The notes beneath the pieces are model-generated. The model saw nothing but the letters and a program-made list of their open reading frames with translations. It searched no databases and had not been told where the DNA came from. Shown here one piece after another: positions 8,700 through 17,036 of a stretch of DNA of 64,000 nucleotides. Source of the DNA: Thermoplasmata archaeon (GTDB taxonomy: Archaea > Thermoplasmatota > Thermoplasmata > Thermoplasmatales > GCA-001856825). The DNA is taken from NCBI GenBank assembly GCA_023256475.1, contig JAGDXP010000012.1, positions 62,001 through 126,000 of the forward strand. Reading direction: 5' to 3'. Within the stretch, counting starts at the first letter, position 1. Each line of letters begins with the position of its first letter. A program made the translations under genes and the position numbers.

Positions 8700-10205
8700 T
8701 TAATTTTCTACAACTGCATTTTTATTGGTAAATGGGAGCGCTATAAGTGAGATTACTAGGACAACTACAAGGTTCGCAACTAGCGCAATGAGTCCAATGA
8801 ATAAGGGGAAATTGAATGGCGGCAGAGTTATCAAAGTCGTTGTCCATGTTTTGAAATGGTTCGCTTCTTCCATCAAATAAAGGCCATACCCAATCCCGAC
8901 GATTAGCCCAGCCATTAGACCATACTTATTGAGTTTATTCGTTATCAATCCCAAGAATATGGAAGGCAGGGTCTGCAATATTAAAATTCCACCCAGGAGT
9001 TGTAACTGAACTGAATAGGAGAGTGGGAATAGGAAAACAAAACCTAAGGCCAGGAATAGGAAAACTATAGTGCCCACCTTTGCAACCAAAGCTTCCCCCT
9101 TAGATGTTAAATTGGGTTTTATCTCTTTTATTATATTTCTTGTAAGGAGGTTGCTCTGGGATATGGCCATTATGGAAGCCGGAACTAGACCACCAATGAA
9201 TATACCTAAAAATGCAACGCCCGTTAACCAGGATGGCAGAGAGTAGAATATCAGAGCAGGTACTACATAAGTTCCTCTTGAGGCTGCCGGTATCTTTAGC
9301 AGGAATGCATGAGCTGATGAGCTACCATATACCAGTATACCAAATAGAGCCAGTAGGGCTAGACCCACTCCGTAAAGTGGTAGAAGTGATTGACTGATCC
9401 TCAAGGATTTTGGATCTTTTGCACTGAGGGAACCAGTTATAGCATGAGGATATAAGTAAAGGGCCAGAGCACTCATAAGGAAAAGACTCCAATATGCATT
9501 AACTTGCAATGGCAATAGATGATAGTATTTTACTGGCAAACTCTGGAATGATTTGGTAAAACCAATATTAAGTACTGCTACAATTATAACTAGGGCCACA
9601 GTAAAAAGTATCAAAGCATCCTTGAAAATAGCTGTAAGAGTTGCTCCTCTCAATCCACTGAAGTAAGTGAATACTGCCAGGATCAAGAATGAAAGTATCA
9701 GTGCTAGGTCGGATACGAGTTTAATGCTCCCCAGACCATATAGCATTACAAACATAACTGAAAGCATGCCCACAATCTGCAATGCAATATATGGCAGTTC
9801 AGCTACTATTCCAACTAATGCTACCAAAATGGCCAATGACCTGCTGTTGAAATGTTTTCTAACAAAGTCAGCTCCAGTGACGTGACCCTCTTTCTTTGAA
9901 ACTTTCCAAAGTTTTGGCATAGCCCACATAGCTATACCAAATGTTACTGCGACGTAAGGAACGGCAAAGAAGTAAATTGCGCCAATGCTAAATACTGAGG
10001 AAGGTATTGCAATAAAAGTATAAGCAGTATAGAGATCCGCACCTACTAGGAACCATACTATGAACGCTCCGAATCTTCTGCCACCAAGAGCCCATTCATC
10101 CAATTTTGAAAGGTCTCCCTTTCTCCAAAACCTTCCATAGAAACCCAACAAGAGGAAAACGGCAAATAATACTGCAAAAGTAATTATGCCGGCTAATTGT
10201 AGCAT
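8700..10205 (-). CDS. Sodium:solute symporter family protein
   Basis: A 501-residue membrane carrier of the SSS (LeuT-fold) family with about 13 hydrophobic segments. Features include GADLYTAYTFIAIPSSVF in an early helix, FSGLRGATLTAIFKDALI in the middle, and GGLVPASIMAISQSNLLTRNI later, all in family-typical positions. Relatives carry pantothenate, proline or carboxylates with Na+ or H+; the solute is not identifiable here. Its ATG begins immediately after the stop of a DUF3311 gene. This pairing is common for this symporter subgroup and suggests a two-component carrier. Confidence 0.92.
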   Translation of the reverse strand: MLQLAGIITFAVLFAVFLLLGFYGRFWRKGDLSKLDEWALGGRRFGAFIVWFLVGADLYTAYTFIAIPSSVFSIGAIYFFAVPYVAVTFGIAMWAMPKLWKVSKKEGHVTGADFVRKHFNSRSLAILVALVGIVAELPYIALQIVGMLSVMFVMLYGLGSIKLVSDLALILSFLILAVFTYFSGLRGATLTAIFKDALILFTVALVIIVAVLNIGFTKSFQSLPVKYYHLLPLQVNAYWSLFLMSALALYLYPHAITGSLSAKDPKSLRISQSLLPLYGVGLALLALFGILVYGSSSAHAFLLKIPAASRGTYVVPALIFYSLPSWLTGVAFLGIFIGGLVPASIMAISQSNLLTRNIIKEIKPNLTSKGEALVAKVGTIVFLFLALGFVFLFPLSYSVQLQLLGGILILQTLPSIFLGLITNKLNKYGLMAGLIVGIGYGLYLMEEANHFKTWTTTLITLPPFNFPLFIGLIALVANLVVVLVISLIALPFTNKNAVVEN

Positions 10206-10442
10206 TTACTCACCTCCGTATCTATTGTATAGTACACCAGCGGTTGCAAACAAGGCTGCAGCTAAAAAAAGCCATAAGATCTGGTACCAATAGAAGAAAG
10301 GCAATCCACCTAGCTCAGGATTGGTTCTGTTGTAGAATGGTATATCAATCAATGCTATAAAGGGTATAATTGTCAGGACAGCGGAAGTTATGATAATCAA
10401 CCGATTTCGCTTGCTCCCATCTAAAGAATGATCAGACATCAC
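10206..10442 (-). CDS. DUF3311 small membrane protein, symporter partner
   Basis: A 78-residue protein with two predicted membrane helices. It carries the DUF3311 pattern: IPFYNRTNPELGGLPFFYWY followed by a hydrophobic helix. Such proteins are usually encoded directly before an SSS-type symporter, as YhdT is before PanF, and probably assist it. The stop is contiguous with the symporter's ATG, so the genes are surely co-translated. The start may be the ATG at 10442 or 10439. Confidence 0.85.
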   Translation of the reverse strand: MMSDHSLDGSKRNRLIIITSAVLTIIPFIALIDIPFYNRTNPELGGLPFFYWYQILWLFLAAALFATAGVLYNRYGGE

Positions 10443-10535
10443 AAATAAATATTGTTTATTATATTAATGTTTCCAATGCTAAATTTTAAATTTTTATGCG
10501 ATAAGGTTAATTATATCTAAACAATTTTTAGCGCA

Positions 10536-11111
10536 ATGGTAGAAATTCCAATATATTTCCTTCTCTTCGGATACTTACTGGGTATATCGCTGGCTGCTCC
10601 TCCAGGACCAGTTAATGCAATGATAGCCAATGAATCTTTGAAGTCGAAACTACACGGTACCTCTGTGGGCGCCGGTGCCATGACCGCTGATTTAATTTTC
10701 TTCATTATAATGTTCCAGATTAAGAAGTACATCACATTGACCTTTCTGCACATACTCTACCTCATAGGTGGATTCTATTTACTATATCTTTCTCTAGGTA
10801 TATTACGGTCAAAAATGCCATCTAAGAAGATATCTGGAAATTTCTTTGTTGGACTTACAATGGGCCTCACTAATCCATTTCAGATAACATGGTGGATAAC
10901 AGTGGGTTTATTCATGCTGAATCAATTTTCCTATATATCAGCAGTAGGGTTTTTCCTGGGAATTATAACGTGGATAACAGTCTTCCCTCTAGGGATAAAC
11001 AAATTCCTTTCCGGTAGATTCAGCGAGCTTGTTAAAATATTTTCGTTTCTAACGGTACTGATATTTGCTTTAATAATATTGTACTACGGTGTTCTCTATT
11101 TTATTCGATGA
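10536..11111 (+). CDS. LysE/RhtB-type amino acid exporter
   Basis: A 191-residue membrane protein with about six helices. The first helix contains SLAAPPGPVNAM, the hallmark of the LysE superfamily, and LTNPFQITWW appears in the middle as expected. These proteins export amino acids such as lysine, threonine or homoserine by proton exchange. It is divergently oriented to the symporter pair. A small membrane protein follows after about 40 bp. Confidence 0.85.
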   Translation: MVEIPIYFLLFGYLLGISLAAPPGPVNAMIANESLKSKLHGTSVGAGAMTADLIFFIIMFQIKKYITLTFLHILYLIGGFYLLYLSLGILRSKMPSKKISGNFFVGLTMGLTNPFQITWWITVGLFMLNQFSYISAVGFFLGIITWITVFPLGINKFLSGRFSELVKIFSFLTVLIFALIILYYGVLYFIR

Positions 11112-11153
11112 TCTATTCCACAAAAATAAACTATCCCTTGGCATTATAGCTTT

Positions 11154-11507
11154 GTGAAAAGGAGACATAGAGGTCTATTATTCATTTTGGGGTTTATTCT
11201 ATTTTCCATGTCCTCGGTCTATTTGCTTTCTAATTATCCGAAACTGGACTATCTAATGTTCATAGCAGGAGTAATAAGCCTTTTCTTTGCCGAATTGTCA
11301 GTAAAATCACGGATGAATTTGGAAAGGTTTGTTGGAACCGTAATTCTTGTGATTATGGGTTTATTCCTGCTTTATTACTCGGCGATGAAGTTCATTAATC
11401 TGATAGCCATGAACACAACCAATCAGATTCTTGGATTAATCTATATAACAGGGTGGATTTTAATGTTCTACTCGGGAAAAGTGCTGAAATTAAGCAAAAT
11501 ATTTTGA
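11154..11507 (+). CDS. Hypothetical four-helix membrane protein
   Basis: A 117-residue protein beginning with GTG (MKRRHRGLLF). A positively charged N-terminus is followed by about four hydrophobic helices, so the N-terminus is predicted to be cytoplasmic. No family was recognised. It follows the LysE-type exporter by about 40 bp on the same strand and may share its transcript. It converges on the HTa gene. Confidence 0.65.
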   Translation: MKRRHRGLLFILGFILFSMSSVYLLSNYPKLDYLMFIAGVISLFFAELSVKSRMNLERFVGTVILVIMGLFLLYYSAMKFINLIAMNTTNQILGLIYITGWILMFYSGKVLKLSKIF

Positions 11508-11532
11508 AAAATAAAATGGAAAAATAATAAAT

Positions 11533-11802
11533 TTATTTATATTTGACTTTCTGGGACGCACTGAAGTGCAGTTTATTCTTGGCAGGTACTTTAATTGGTT
11601 GCTTTGTTCTTGGATTCTTGGCTGTTCTGGCCTTGGTCATCTTCCTTGAGAATATGCCAAAGCCGGCAATCCTAACCTTCTCTCCCTTGTCAACGTGGGC
11701 AACAATCTTCTGGAATGCCTTCCTTATGACCTCTTCCGCACTTTTTACAGAAACGTTTGCATCTTTCGCAACTTCCCTTGCGAGGTCGTTTATTCCAACC
11801 AT
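11533..11802 (-). CDS. HTa, HU-family histone-like protein
   Basis: An 89-residue basic DNA-binding protein of the bacterial HU/IHF family. VRIAGFGIFSRKM precedes the DNA-grasping arm, whose tip has KNPRTKQPIKVPAKN including the intercalating Pro, and the tail HFSASQKVKYK is typical. Thermoplasma acidophilum HTa is a close relative by eye. In Thermoplasmatales this protein replaces archaeal histones and packages the chromosome; it is regarded as an ancient gain from bacteria. It is a single-gene unit with a strong AT-rich promoter and a start that appears leaderless. Confidence 0.95.
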   Translation of the reverse strand: MVGINDLAREVAKDANVSVKSAEEVIRKAFQKIVAHVDKGEKVRIAGFGIFSRKMTKARTAKNPRTKQPIKVPAKNKLHFSASQKVKYK

Positions 11803-11816
11803 ATTGATAATATATT

Positions 11817-11832
11817 ATTTTAATATATAACC
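11817..11832 (-). promoter_or_regulatory. TATA box of the HTa gene
   Basis: Read on the minus strand, GGTTATATATTAAAA is centred about 24 nt before the ATG at 11802. That is the archaeal spacing from TATA box to transcription start, so the mRNA is probably leaderless. No GGTGA-type ribosome binding site precedes the ATG. Confidence 0.6.
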
Positions 11833-11920
11833 TTATCGCTATTTTTGATAATTAGGTCTAATGCCAATTTTTAAATTTAATCCAAAATATGTTATGAAAA
11901 ATCGCAAATAAAATACGAAA

Positions 11921-12376
11921 TCAGTTCAATTTTTCAAGGTCCGGGATAAAAAATTCTTCATTTTTCTGCAATTTCTTGTGGGTTTCCATGATGCATACTC
12001 CATAAATTATGTTTAATCCGAGTTCCAATGCCAATTTTATGGCCTCCTTACTCTCTGCCCCAAGTTGAAGCCAAACTGCTCTCGGATTCAAATTTACCGA
12101 TTCTTTTATCACTTCCTTTGAGGCTTCTGGATTCCTGAAGACATCAACTATATCTACCTTGATGTTCTTAGGAATGCTTTCTAGATCAGGGTAGCTCTTC
12201 TGTCCATAGATCTCCTTTACCGTTGGATTTACTGGTATCACAGTGTATCCCATATCCATGAGGTATTTTCCAACTTTATTGCTGTCTCTCTCCGGGTTAG
12301 GTGACATTCCAACTACTGCTATAACCTTACTTTCATCTAGTAATTTCTTAATCTCTGAAGGATCCGATATTATCAT
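11921..12376 (-). CDS. CoA-binding domain protein (YccU-like)
   Basis: A 151-residue single-domain Rossmann protein. The N-terminus has VIAVVGMSPNPERDSNKVGKY, a nucleotide/CoA-binding turn, followed by GYTVIPVNPTVKEIYG and later RAVWLQLGAES, the three landmarks of the CoA-binding family related to succinyl-CoA synthetase alpha. The exact role is unknown, though homologues bind CoA or acyl-CoA. It follows the unknown gene at 12381 by only four bases, in an apparent operon with threonine dehydrogenase. Confidence 0.87.
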   Translation of the reverse strand: MIISDPSEIKKLLDESKVIAVVGMSPNPERDSNKVGKYLMDMGYTVIPVNPTVKEIYGQKSYPDLESIPKNIKVDIVDVFRNPEASKEVIKESVNLNPRAVWLQLGAESKEAIKLALELGLNIIYGVCIMETHKKLQKNEEFFIPDLEKLN

Positions 12377-12380
12377 GAAA

Positions 12381-13274
12381 TTAAATAATAAACACAGATA
12401 AATCTTTATCTAAGTTCGAAGAGAGAAAATCCAAGGATTTATTATACCTTTCAACTAGACTACAAATATCTTTGAAAAGATTATTGGTAAAAGTAATAAC
12501 CTTATCTTCACTCCTGATTTGCATTATGGCAGGCCCCAAAGGGTTCCTAATCCCAAACACTGTAAGGCCACTTTCAAAAATTTCATTGTAGATACCGGTA
12601 ACCTTTCTGAATTTGTAATAGGCATTTTCAATTCCTATATTGGTATCAACCATTTCCAACCACATGACATCAGAGAAATCAGCATTGGAGAAGATGAAAA
12701 ATTCAATTCTACCTTTAGTGTCTCTAAGCTCGCCTATGGAAACATTATAGGGGCCAAATTTATCTGGAAGCAAATGCCAATTGGCTAATGCGATTCTTTT
12801 TTCCTCAAACCAATCCCATTTTTTTGACCTCGCATGAAAACTCCTTATGTGAAATGGTGAATTGATCAATTTCTCATTTTCATATTCACTAAGTTCAGAG
12901 ATTAATGCTTCAAAATCCTCCATTTTATAATTGTTTAAAGCTTCAATTTCTATTTGCGTCCCTTTATGATATATGCTTGCGGCATGAAGGTTTTTGTAAT
13001 CTAAACCAAAAAATACATTGAATTCACCAATTTTTTTAAAAATAATCCTAGAATAAGTTTCCATGAAATTTTTCATTAAGGACTTTGGGTAACCTGTATA
13101 GAACCAGTCTAGGAAGAACTCCTTAAATCTATATTTTATACCTTTATAATCACAAACGAACCTGAGTGTAGACCATTTTTCACCTTCTTCTCTGAAACTA
13201 AAATCATTTAATTCGCAAGATTGAGGTAAGTAGAAATTAAAATTGGATCTTCTAAGGAAAGTATTAATGTCCAT
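12381..13274 (-). CDS. Hypothetical protein between tdh and a CoA-binding protein
   Basis: A 297-residue soluble protein that I do not recognise. It is rich in aromatic residues (many Phe, Tyr and Trp), has no signal peptide or transmembrane helix, and looks alpha/beta with mostly beta segments. Its start overlaps the 3' end of the threonine dehydrogenase gene by 11 bp, and the CoA-binding gene follows after four bases, so the three are probably co-transcribed. I can name no motif. A role near threonine or CoA metabolism is only guilt by association. Confidence 0.75.
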   Translation of the reverse strand: MDINTFLRRSNFNFYLPQSCELNDFSFREEGEKWSTLRFVCDYKGIKYRFKEFFLDWFYTGYPKSLMKNFMETYSRIIFKKIGEFNVFFGLDYKNLHAASIYHKGTQIEIEALNNYKMEDFEALISELSEYENEKLINSPFHIRSFHARSKKWDWFEEKRIALANWHLLPDKFGPYNVSIGELRDTKGRIEFFIFSNADFSDVMWLEMVDTNIGIENAYYKFRKVTGIYNEIFESGLTVFGIRNPLGPAIMQIRSEDKVITFTNNLFKDICSLVERYNKSLDFLSSNLDKDLSVFII

Positions 13275-14205
13275 AAATTTCCTGCAAATGGTATATCATA
13301 TCCTTAACAGTTTCCTTGAACCCATATTTTGGAGAAAAACCCCACTCCCTCATAGCAGCTGATGCATCTAGAGATTCTGGCCACGAATCAGCTATTTCCT
13401 GCCTAAAATCTGGTTTATATATTACTGAAAATTCGGGATAATAATTTGAGATTTCCTGCGCCAGTTCTCTAGGAGAAAATGAGAAACTTGTGAGATTAAA
13501 GTCAGTGTGATGTATTAACCTTTCCAATGGAGCTTCGGATAATTTGAGTATGGATTCAAGTGCATCGGGCATATACATCATAGGTAAAACAGTATCTTCC
13601 CTTAAGAAGCAGGTATAATTCTGTTTTCTAACTGCACTTATCATCATCTCAATTGCATAATCAGTTGTGCCGCCGCCTGGAGGGGACTTGTAGCTAATTA
13701 GGCCAGGAAACCTTACTCCCCTAACATCCAATGAAAATTTTCTAAAATAATAATTTCCCAGATGCTCGGCAAAAACCTTTGTGATTCCATACAAGGTAGT
13801 GGGTCTTGTAATAGTTTCTATGGGGACATTCCTCCTAGGTGTTTCAGGTCCAAAAACACCTATGGTGCTAGGGATGAATACCTGTGATACTTTATTTATT
13901 CTAGCTGTTTCAAGTACATTATGGAGCCCATCTACGTTGACGCGATATGCCAAATCTGGATATTTTTCCCCTGTTGCGGATAAAATCGCTGCCAAATGGT
14001 AGATTGTATCAATTTTATATTTCTCCACCAAGAAATTCAGGGAATTGAAGTCGGTTACATCAACCTTCTTATATCTAGGATCATTTTTTTCCTTGATATC
14101 TGAAATAATTATTCTTTCCTTACCAAATATTTCGGAGAGATATTGATCCAGCTCTGAGCCTATTTGGCCCAAGGCACCAGTTATAAGTATTTTCTCAAAA
14201 GTCAT
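13264..14205 (-). CDS. L-threonine 3-dehydrogenase, short-chain (epimerase-like) type
   Basis: A 313-residue NAD-dependent enzyme of the extended short-chain dehydrogenase family. It has the nucleotide-binding ITGALGQIGSEL at the N-terminus, YHLAAILSA, catalytic Ser-Thr in IPSTIGVFG and the active-site Tyr-Lys in TTLYGITKVFAEHL. Sequence and length fit the epimerase-like TDH described from Thermoplasma volcanium, which oxidises L-threonine to 2-amino-3-ketobutyrate. The divergent neighbour is KBL, the enzyme that uses this product, which strongly supports the call over UDP-sugar epimerase. The intergenic space of about 115 bp holds both promoters. Confidence 0.9.
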   Translation of the reverse strand: MTFEKILITGALGQIGSELDQYLSEIFGKERIIISDIKEKNDPRYKKVDVTDFNSLNFLVEKYKIDTIYHLAAILSATGEKYPDLAYRVNVDGLHNVLETARINKVSQVFIPSTIGVFGPETPRRNVPIETITRPTTLYGITKVFAEHLGNYYFRKFSLDVRGVRFPGLISYKSPPGGGTTDYAIEMMISAVRKQNYTCFLREDTVLPMMYMPDALESILKLSEAPLERLIHHTDFNLTSFSFSPRELAQEISNYYPEFSVIYKPDFRQEIADSWPESLDASAAMREWGFSPKYGFKETVKDMIYHLQEIYGH

Positions 14206-14290
14206 ACGTGTAAATAAATACTATCACAAATATTAAACGGAGTATTTAACCGATTTTTAAAAAATGAAGGGAAATAAAATACATTGAAAA

Positions 14291-14300
14291 GCAATTATAA
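14291..14300 (+). promoter_or_regulatory. TATA box of the kbl-ftcd-fhs-ilvA operon
   Basis: CAATTATAAA is centred about 26 nt before the ATG at 14322. The spacing implies that transcription starts at or next to the start codon, so the first gene is likely leaderless, while the following genes carry GGTGA ribosome binding sites. Confidence 0.55.
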
Positions 14301-14321
14301 ACATTCAAACAATATACAATT

Positions 14322-15500
14322 ATGAGCAAGATGGATTGGGTGAAAGATGAATTAAATCAACTGAAGCAATCCGGTAGATATGTACCCATAAGGGTTTTAC
14401 AAGGTCCACAGGGGGCATGGGTGAAAATTGACGGGAGAAATTTACTGAACATGTGCAGTAACAATTATCTTGGGTTGGCTAACCACCCCGAAGTTAGGGA
14501 GGCAATGAAAAAAGCTGTTGATGAATACGGTGTTGGTGCAGGTGCAGTTAGGAGCATTGCCGGAACGATGGAAATTCACATAAAGCTTGAGGAAAAAATT
14601 GCACGATTTAAACACATGGAGGATTCAATAGTTTATCAGGGTGGCCTCCTCGCGAACCTTGGGACAATACCTGCTTTAGTTGGCAAGGAAGATCTTATAT
14701 TCAGCGAGGAACTCAATCACGCATCCATAATAGATGGAGTGAGACTTAGTGGAGCCACCAAGATAGTTTATTCACACTTAGATACTAGAGATCTGGAGAA
14801 TAAATTAAAGGAAAATAGGAGAAATGGTAAAAAAGCCCTAATAGTCACTGATGGAGTATTTAGCATGGATGGGGACATTGCACCCTTAAATGAAATAGCT
14901 GAATTGGGCCTTAAATACGATTCAATGGTCTATGTGGATGATGCACACGGTGAGGGGGTACTAGGTCGGAATGGAAGGGGAATTGTTGACCACTTCAATT
15001 TGGTAGATAAGGTTGACATTGAAATGGGCACATTTTCCAAGGCAATTGGAGTTATGGGAGGATTTGTTGCTGGATCACACGATCTTGTGGACTATTTAAA
15101 ACAAAGAGCTAGACCATTTCTGTTCTCTTCAGCCCTAAATCCACCTGAAATAGCTGCAATTATGAAAAGCATCGAAATTATGGAAAGAGATGATTCTCTC
15201 CTTAAGAAGTTGTGGGAAAACTCAAGGTTATTAAAGGAAGGACTTTCTGCATTGGGTTTCAATACAGGTAATAGCAAAACGCCCATCACACCAGTTATAA
15301 TTGGTGACGAGAAGAAGACTGTGGAATTTAGCAATGCACTTTACAGAGAAGGGGTTTTCGCATCTCCAATAGTTTACCCAACGGTACCGAAGGGAACAGC
15401 TAGGATAAGGCTTATGCCTTCTGCCATACATTCCAAAGAGGACATCCAATTCGCAATTGACAAATTCCACAAAATTGGGAAAGAAATGAAAATAATATGA
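14322..15500 (+). CDS. kbl: 2-amino-3-ketobutyrate CoA ligase (glycine C-acetyltransferase)
   Basis: A 392-residue PLP-dependent alpha-oxoamine synthase. MCSNNYLGLANHPEV near residue 45 and YVDDAHGEGVLG near residue 210 are the family landmarks, and the PLP Lys lies in MGTFSKAIGVMGG. It cleaves 2-amino-3-ketobutyrate with CoA into glycine and acetyl-CoA. The divergent threonine dehydrogenase makes that substrate. The close relative 8-amino-7-oxononanoate synthase (biotin) is the alternative, but no biotin genes are near. It is the first gene of a four-gene operon ending in threonine deaminase. Confidence 0.9.
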   Translation: MSKMDWVKDELNQLKQSGRYVPIRVLQGPQGAWVKIDGRNLLNMCSNNYLGLANHPEVREAMKKAVDEYGVGAGAVRSIAGTMEIHIKLEEKIARFKHMEDSIVYQGGLLANLGTIPALVGKEDLIFSEELNHASIIDGVRLSGATKIVYSHLDTRDLENKLKENRRNGKKALIVTDGVFSMDGDIAPLNEIAELGLKYDSMVYVDDAHGEGVLGRNGRGIVDHFNLVDKVDIEMGTFSKAIGVMGGFVAGSHDLVDYLKQRARPFLFSSALNPPEIAAIMKSIEIMERDDSLLKKLWENSRLLKEGLSALGFNTGNSKTPITPVIIGDEKKTVEFSNALYREGVFASPIVYPTVPKGTARIRLMPSAIHSKEDIQFAIDKFHKIGKEMKII

Positions 15501-15509
15501 GGTGATAAA

Positions 15510-17027
15510 ATGTATTTCGTAGAGTCCGTTCCAAATTTCAGCGAGGGGAGGGACAAAAGCAAGATAGATAGGATAGTAAATGCCATGAAGAAATTCCCAG
15601 TAGAGATATTAGACATAGAGATGAATGCTGATCATAACAGAAGTGTAATCACGCTTGTAGGAGATGGAGAGTCTGTAAAGGGAGCATTATTTGAAGCTAT
15701 AAAAGAAGCTGCATCTATAATAGATATGGATGAGCACAAGGGGGAACATCCCAGATTTGGAGCGGCAGATGTAGTTCCATTTGTTCCATTATTAAACACT
15801 CCAATGGAATACTGCATTAGGCTCGCCAAAGAACTTGGAAAGGAAGTGGGCGAAAATCTTGAAATTCCAGTTTATCTGTATGGTGAAGCAGCAAATTTCC
15901 CTTATAGGAAAAACTTAGCTGATATTAGGAATGAGAGCACACAGTATGAGGAACTTAAAATTTTGATCAATACTGATGAAAGATACAAGCCTGATTACGG
16001 GCCATCAGTAGTAGGGAAAGCAGGTGCAACCATAATAGGTGCAAGGGAATTTCTCATTGCATTTAACGTTGATTTTAGCTCCAAAAATCTCAAGGGGGCA
16101 AAGGAAATTGCAAAAAGGGTTAGAGAAAAGACAGGCGGACTTAAGAATGTAAGGGCATTGGGATTTGAATTAAAAGAGACAAACGAGGTACAAGTGTCCA
16201 TGAACCTCATTAACTTTAAAGAAACACCCATACCACAAGTATTTGAATTTGTCAAAAGGGAGGGTCAGGCTAGGGGAATGCCGATTTCCAGAAGCGAACT
16301 CATAGGCATGATTCCCATTGAAGCATTCAATGAAATATATAGGTTCTATTTACAAAACTATGACTTCAAAATAGATCAGGTAATAGAGAAACGGCTCATA
16401 GATATCCTTTATAAACAAAGCATAAGGTTCTATCTTGATGATCTTGCAAGCAATAAACCAGCACCTGGCGGAGGCTCCGCAAGTGCATTGGTAGGAGCAG
16501 CAGGAGCAGCTCTTATATCAATGGTTGCAGGGCTAACCAAAGACAAAAAAGGTTATGAAGAACATCGTGAAACAATGGTAAACATCGAGAATGAAGCTAA
16601 GAAAGTAATGAATCTTCTTTACCTACAGAGTATCAAGGATGTTGAAGCTTTCAACAGACTTTCAGAGGCCATGTCCATGCCCAAGGAAACGGAGGAACAA
16701 AAGAAGCTGAGGTCTGAAAAAATACAGCTGAGACTCAAGGATGCAACCCTAGTACCTTTGGAGACTGCAGAATTGGCATTTTCAATGATGGAAAAATCAC
16801 TAATAATAATAGAAAAAGGAAACAAGAATGCAATTTCAGATGGGTATTGCTCATTGCTATTCCTTAAGGCCAGTTTGGACGGTTCACTGTTGAATGTTAA
16901 TATAAACCTAAAATTAATAAAGGATGAGGAGTTTAAAAAGCCAATTATAGAAAGGGCGAAATTTTTAAGGGAAAGAAGCGATAATCTTCTGTCAAAATTG
17001 TATGAAAAAATGTTTGAGGATCTATGA
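15510..17027 (+). CDS. Glutamate formiminotransferase / formiminotetrahydrofolate cyclodeaminase fusion
   Basis: A 505-residue bifunctional enzyme. The N-terminal part (about 1-300) is formiminotransferase, with VESVPNFSEGRD at the start, NRSVITLVGD, and HPRFGAADVVPFVP. The C-terminal part (about 310-505) is cyclodeaminase, with DDLASNKPAPGGGSASALVG. It moves the formimino group from formiminoglutamate, a histidine breakdown product, to tetrahydrofolate and then releases ammonia to give methenyl-THF. A GGTGA site lies just before its ATG, 10 bp after kbl. The formate-THF ligase gene follows, so the operon feeds and drains the one-carbon folate pool. Confidence 0.93.
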   Translation: MYFVESVPNFSEGRDKSKIDRIVNAMKKFPVEILDIEMNADHNRSVITLVGDGESVKGALFEAIKEAASIIDMDEHKGEHPRFGAADVVPFVPLLNTPMEYCIRLAKELGKEVGENLEIPVYLYGEAANFPYRKNLADIRNESTQYEELKILINTDERYKPDYGPSVVGKAGATIIGAREFLIAFNVDFSSKNLKGAKEIAKRVREKTGGLKNVRALGFELKETNEVQVSMNLINFKETPIPQVFEFVKREGQARGMPISRSELIGMIPIEAFNEIYRFYLQNYDFKIDQVIEKRLIDILYKQSIRFYLDDLASNKPAPGGGSASALVGAAGAALISMVAGLTKDKKGYEEHRETMVNIENEAKKVMNLLYLQSIKDVEAFNRLSEAMSMPKETEEQKKLRSEKIQLRLKDATLVPLETAELAFSMMEKSLIIIEKGNKNAISDGYCSLLFLKASLDGSLLNVNINLKLIKDEEFKKPIIERAKFLRERSDNLLSKLYEKMFEDL

Positions 17028-17036
17028 GGTGAGAGA

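Noticed and set aside
13264-14205. UDP-glucose 4-epimerase
   Set aside because: The sequence has the epimerase fold, but its pairing with KBL and likeness to Thermoplasma threonine dehydrogenase make TDH the better call.
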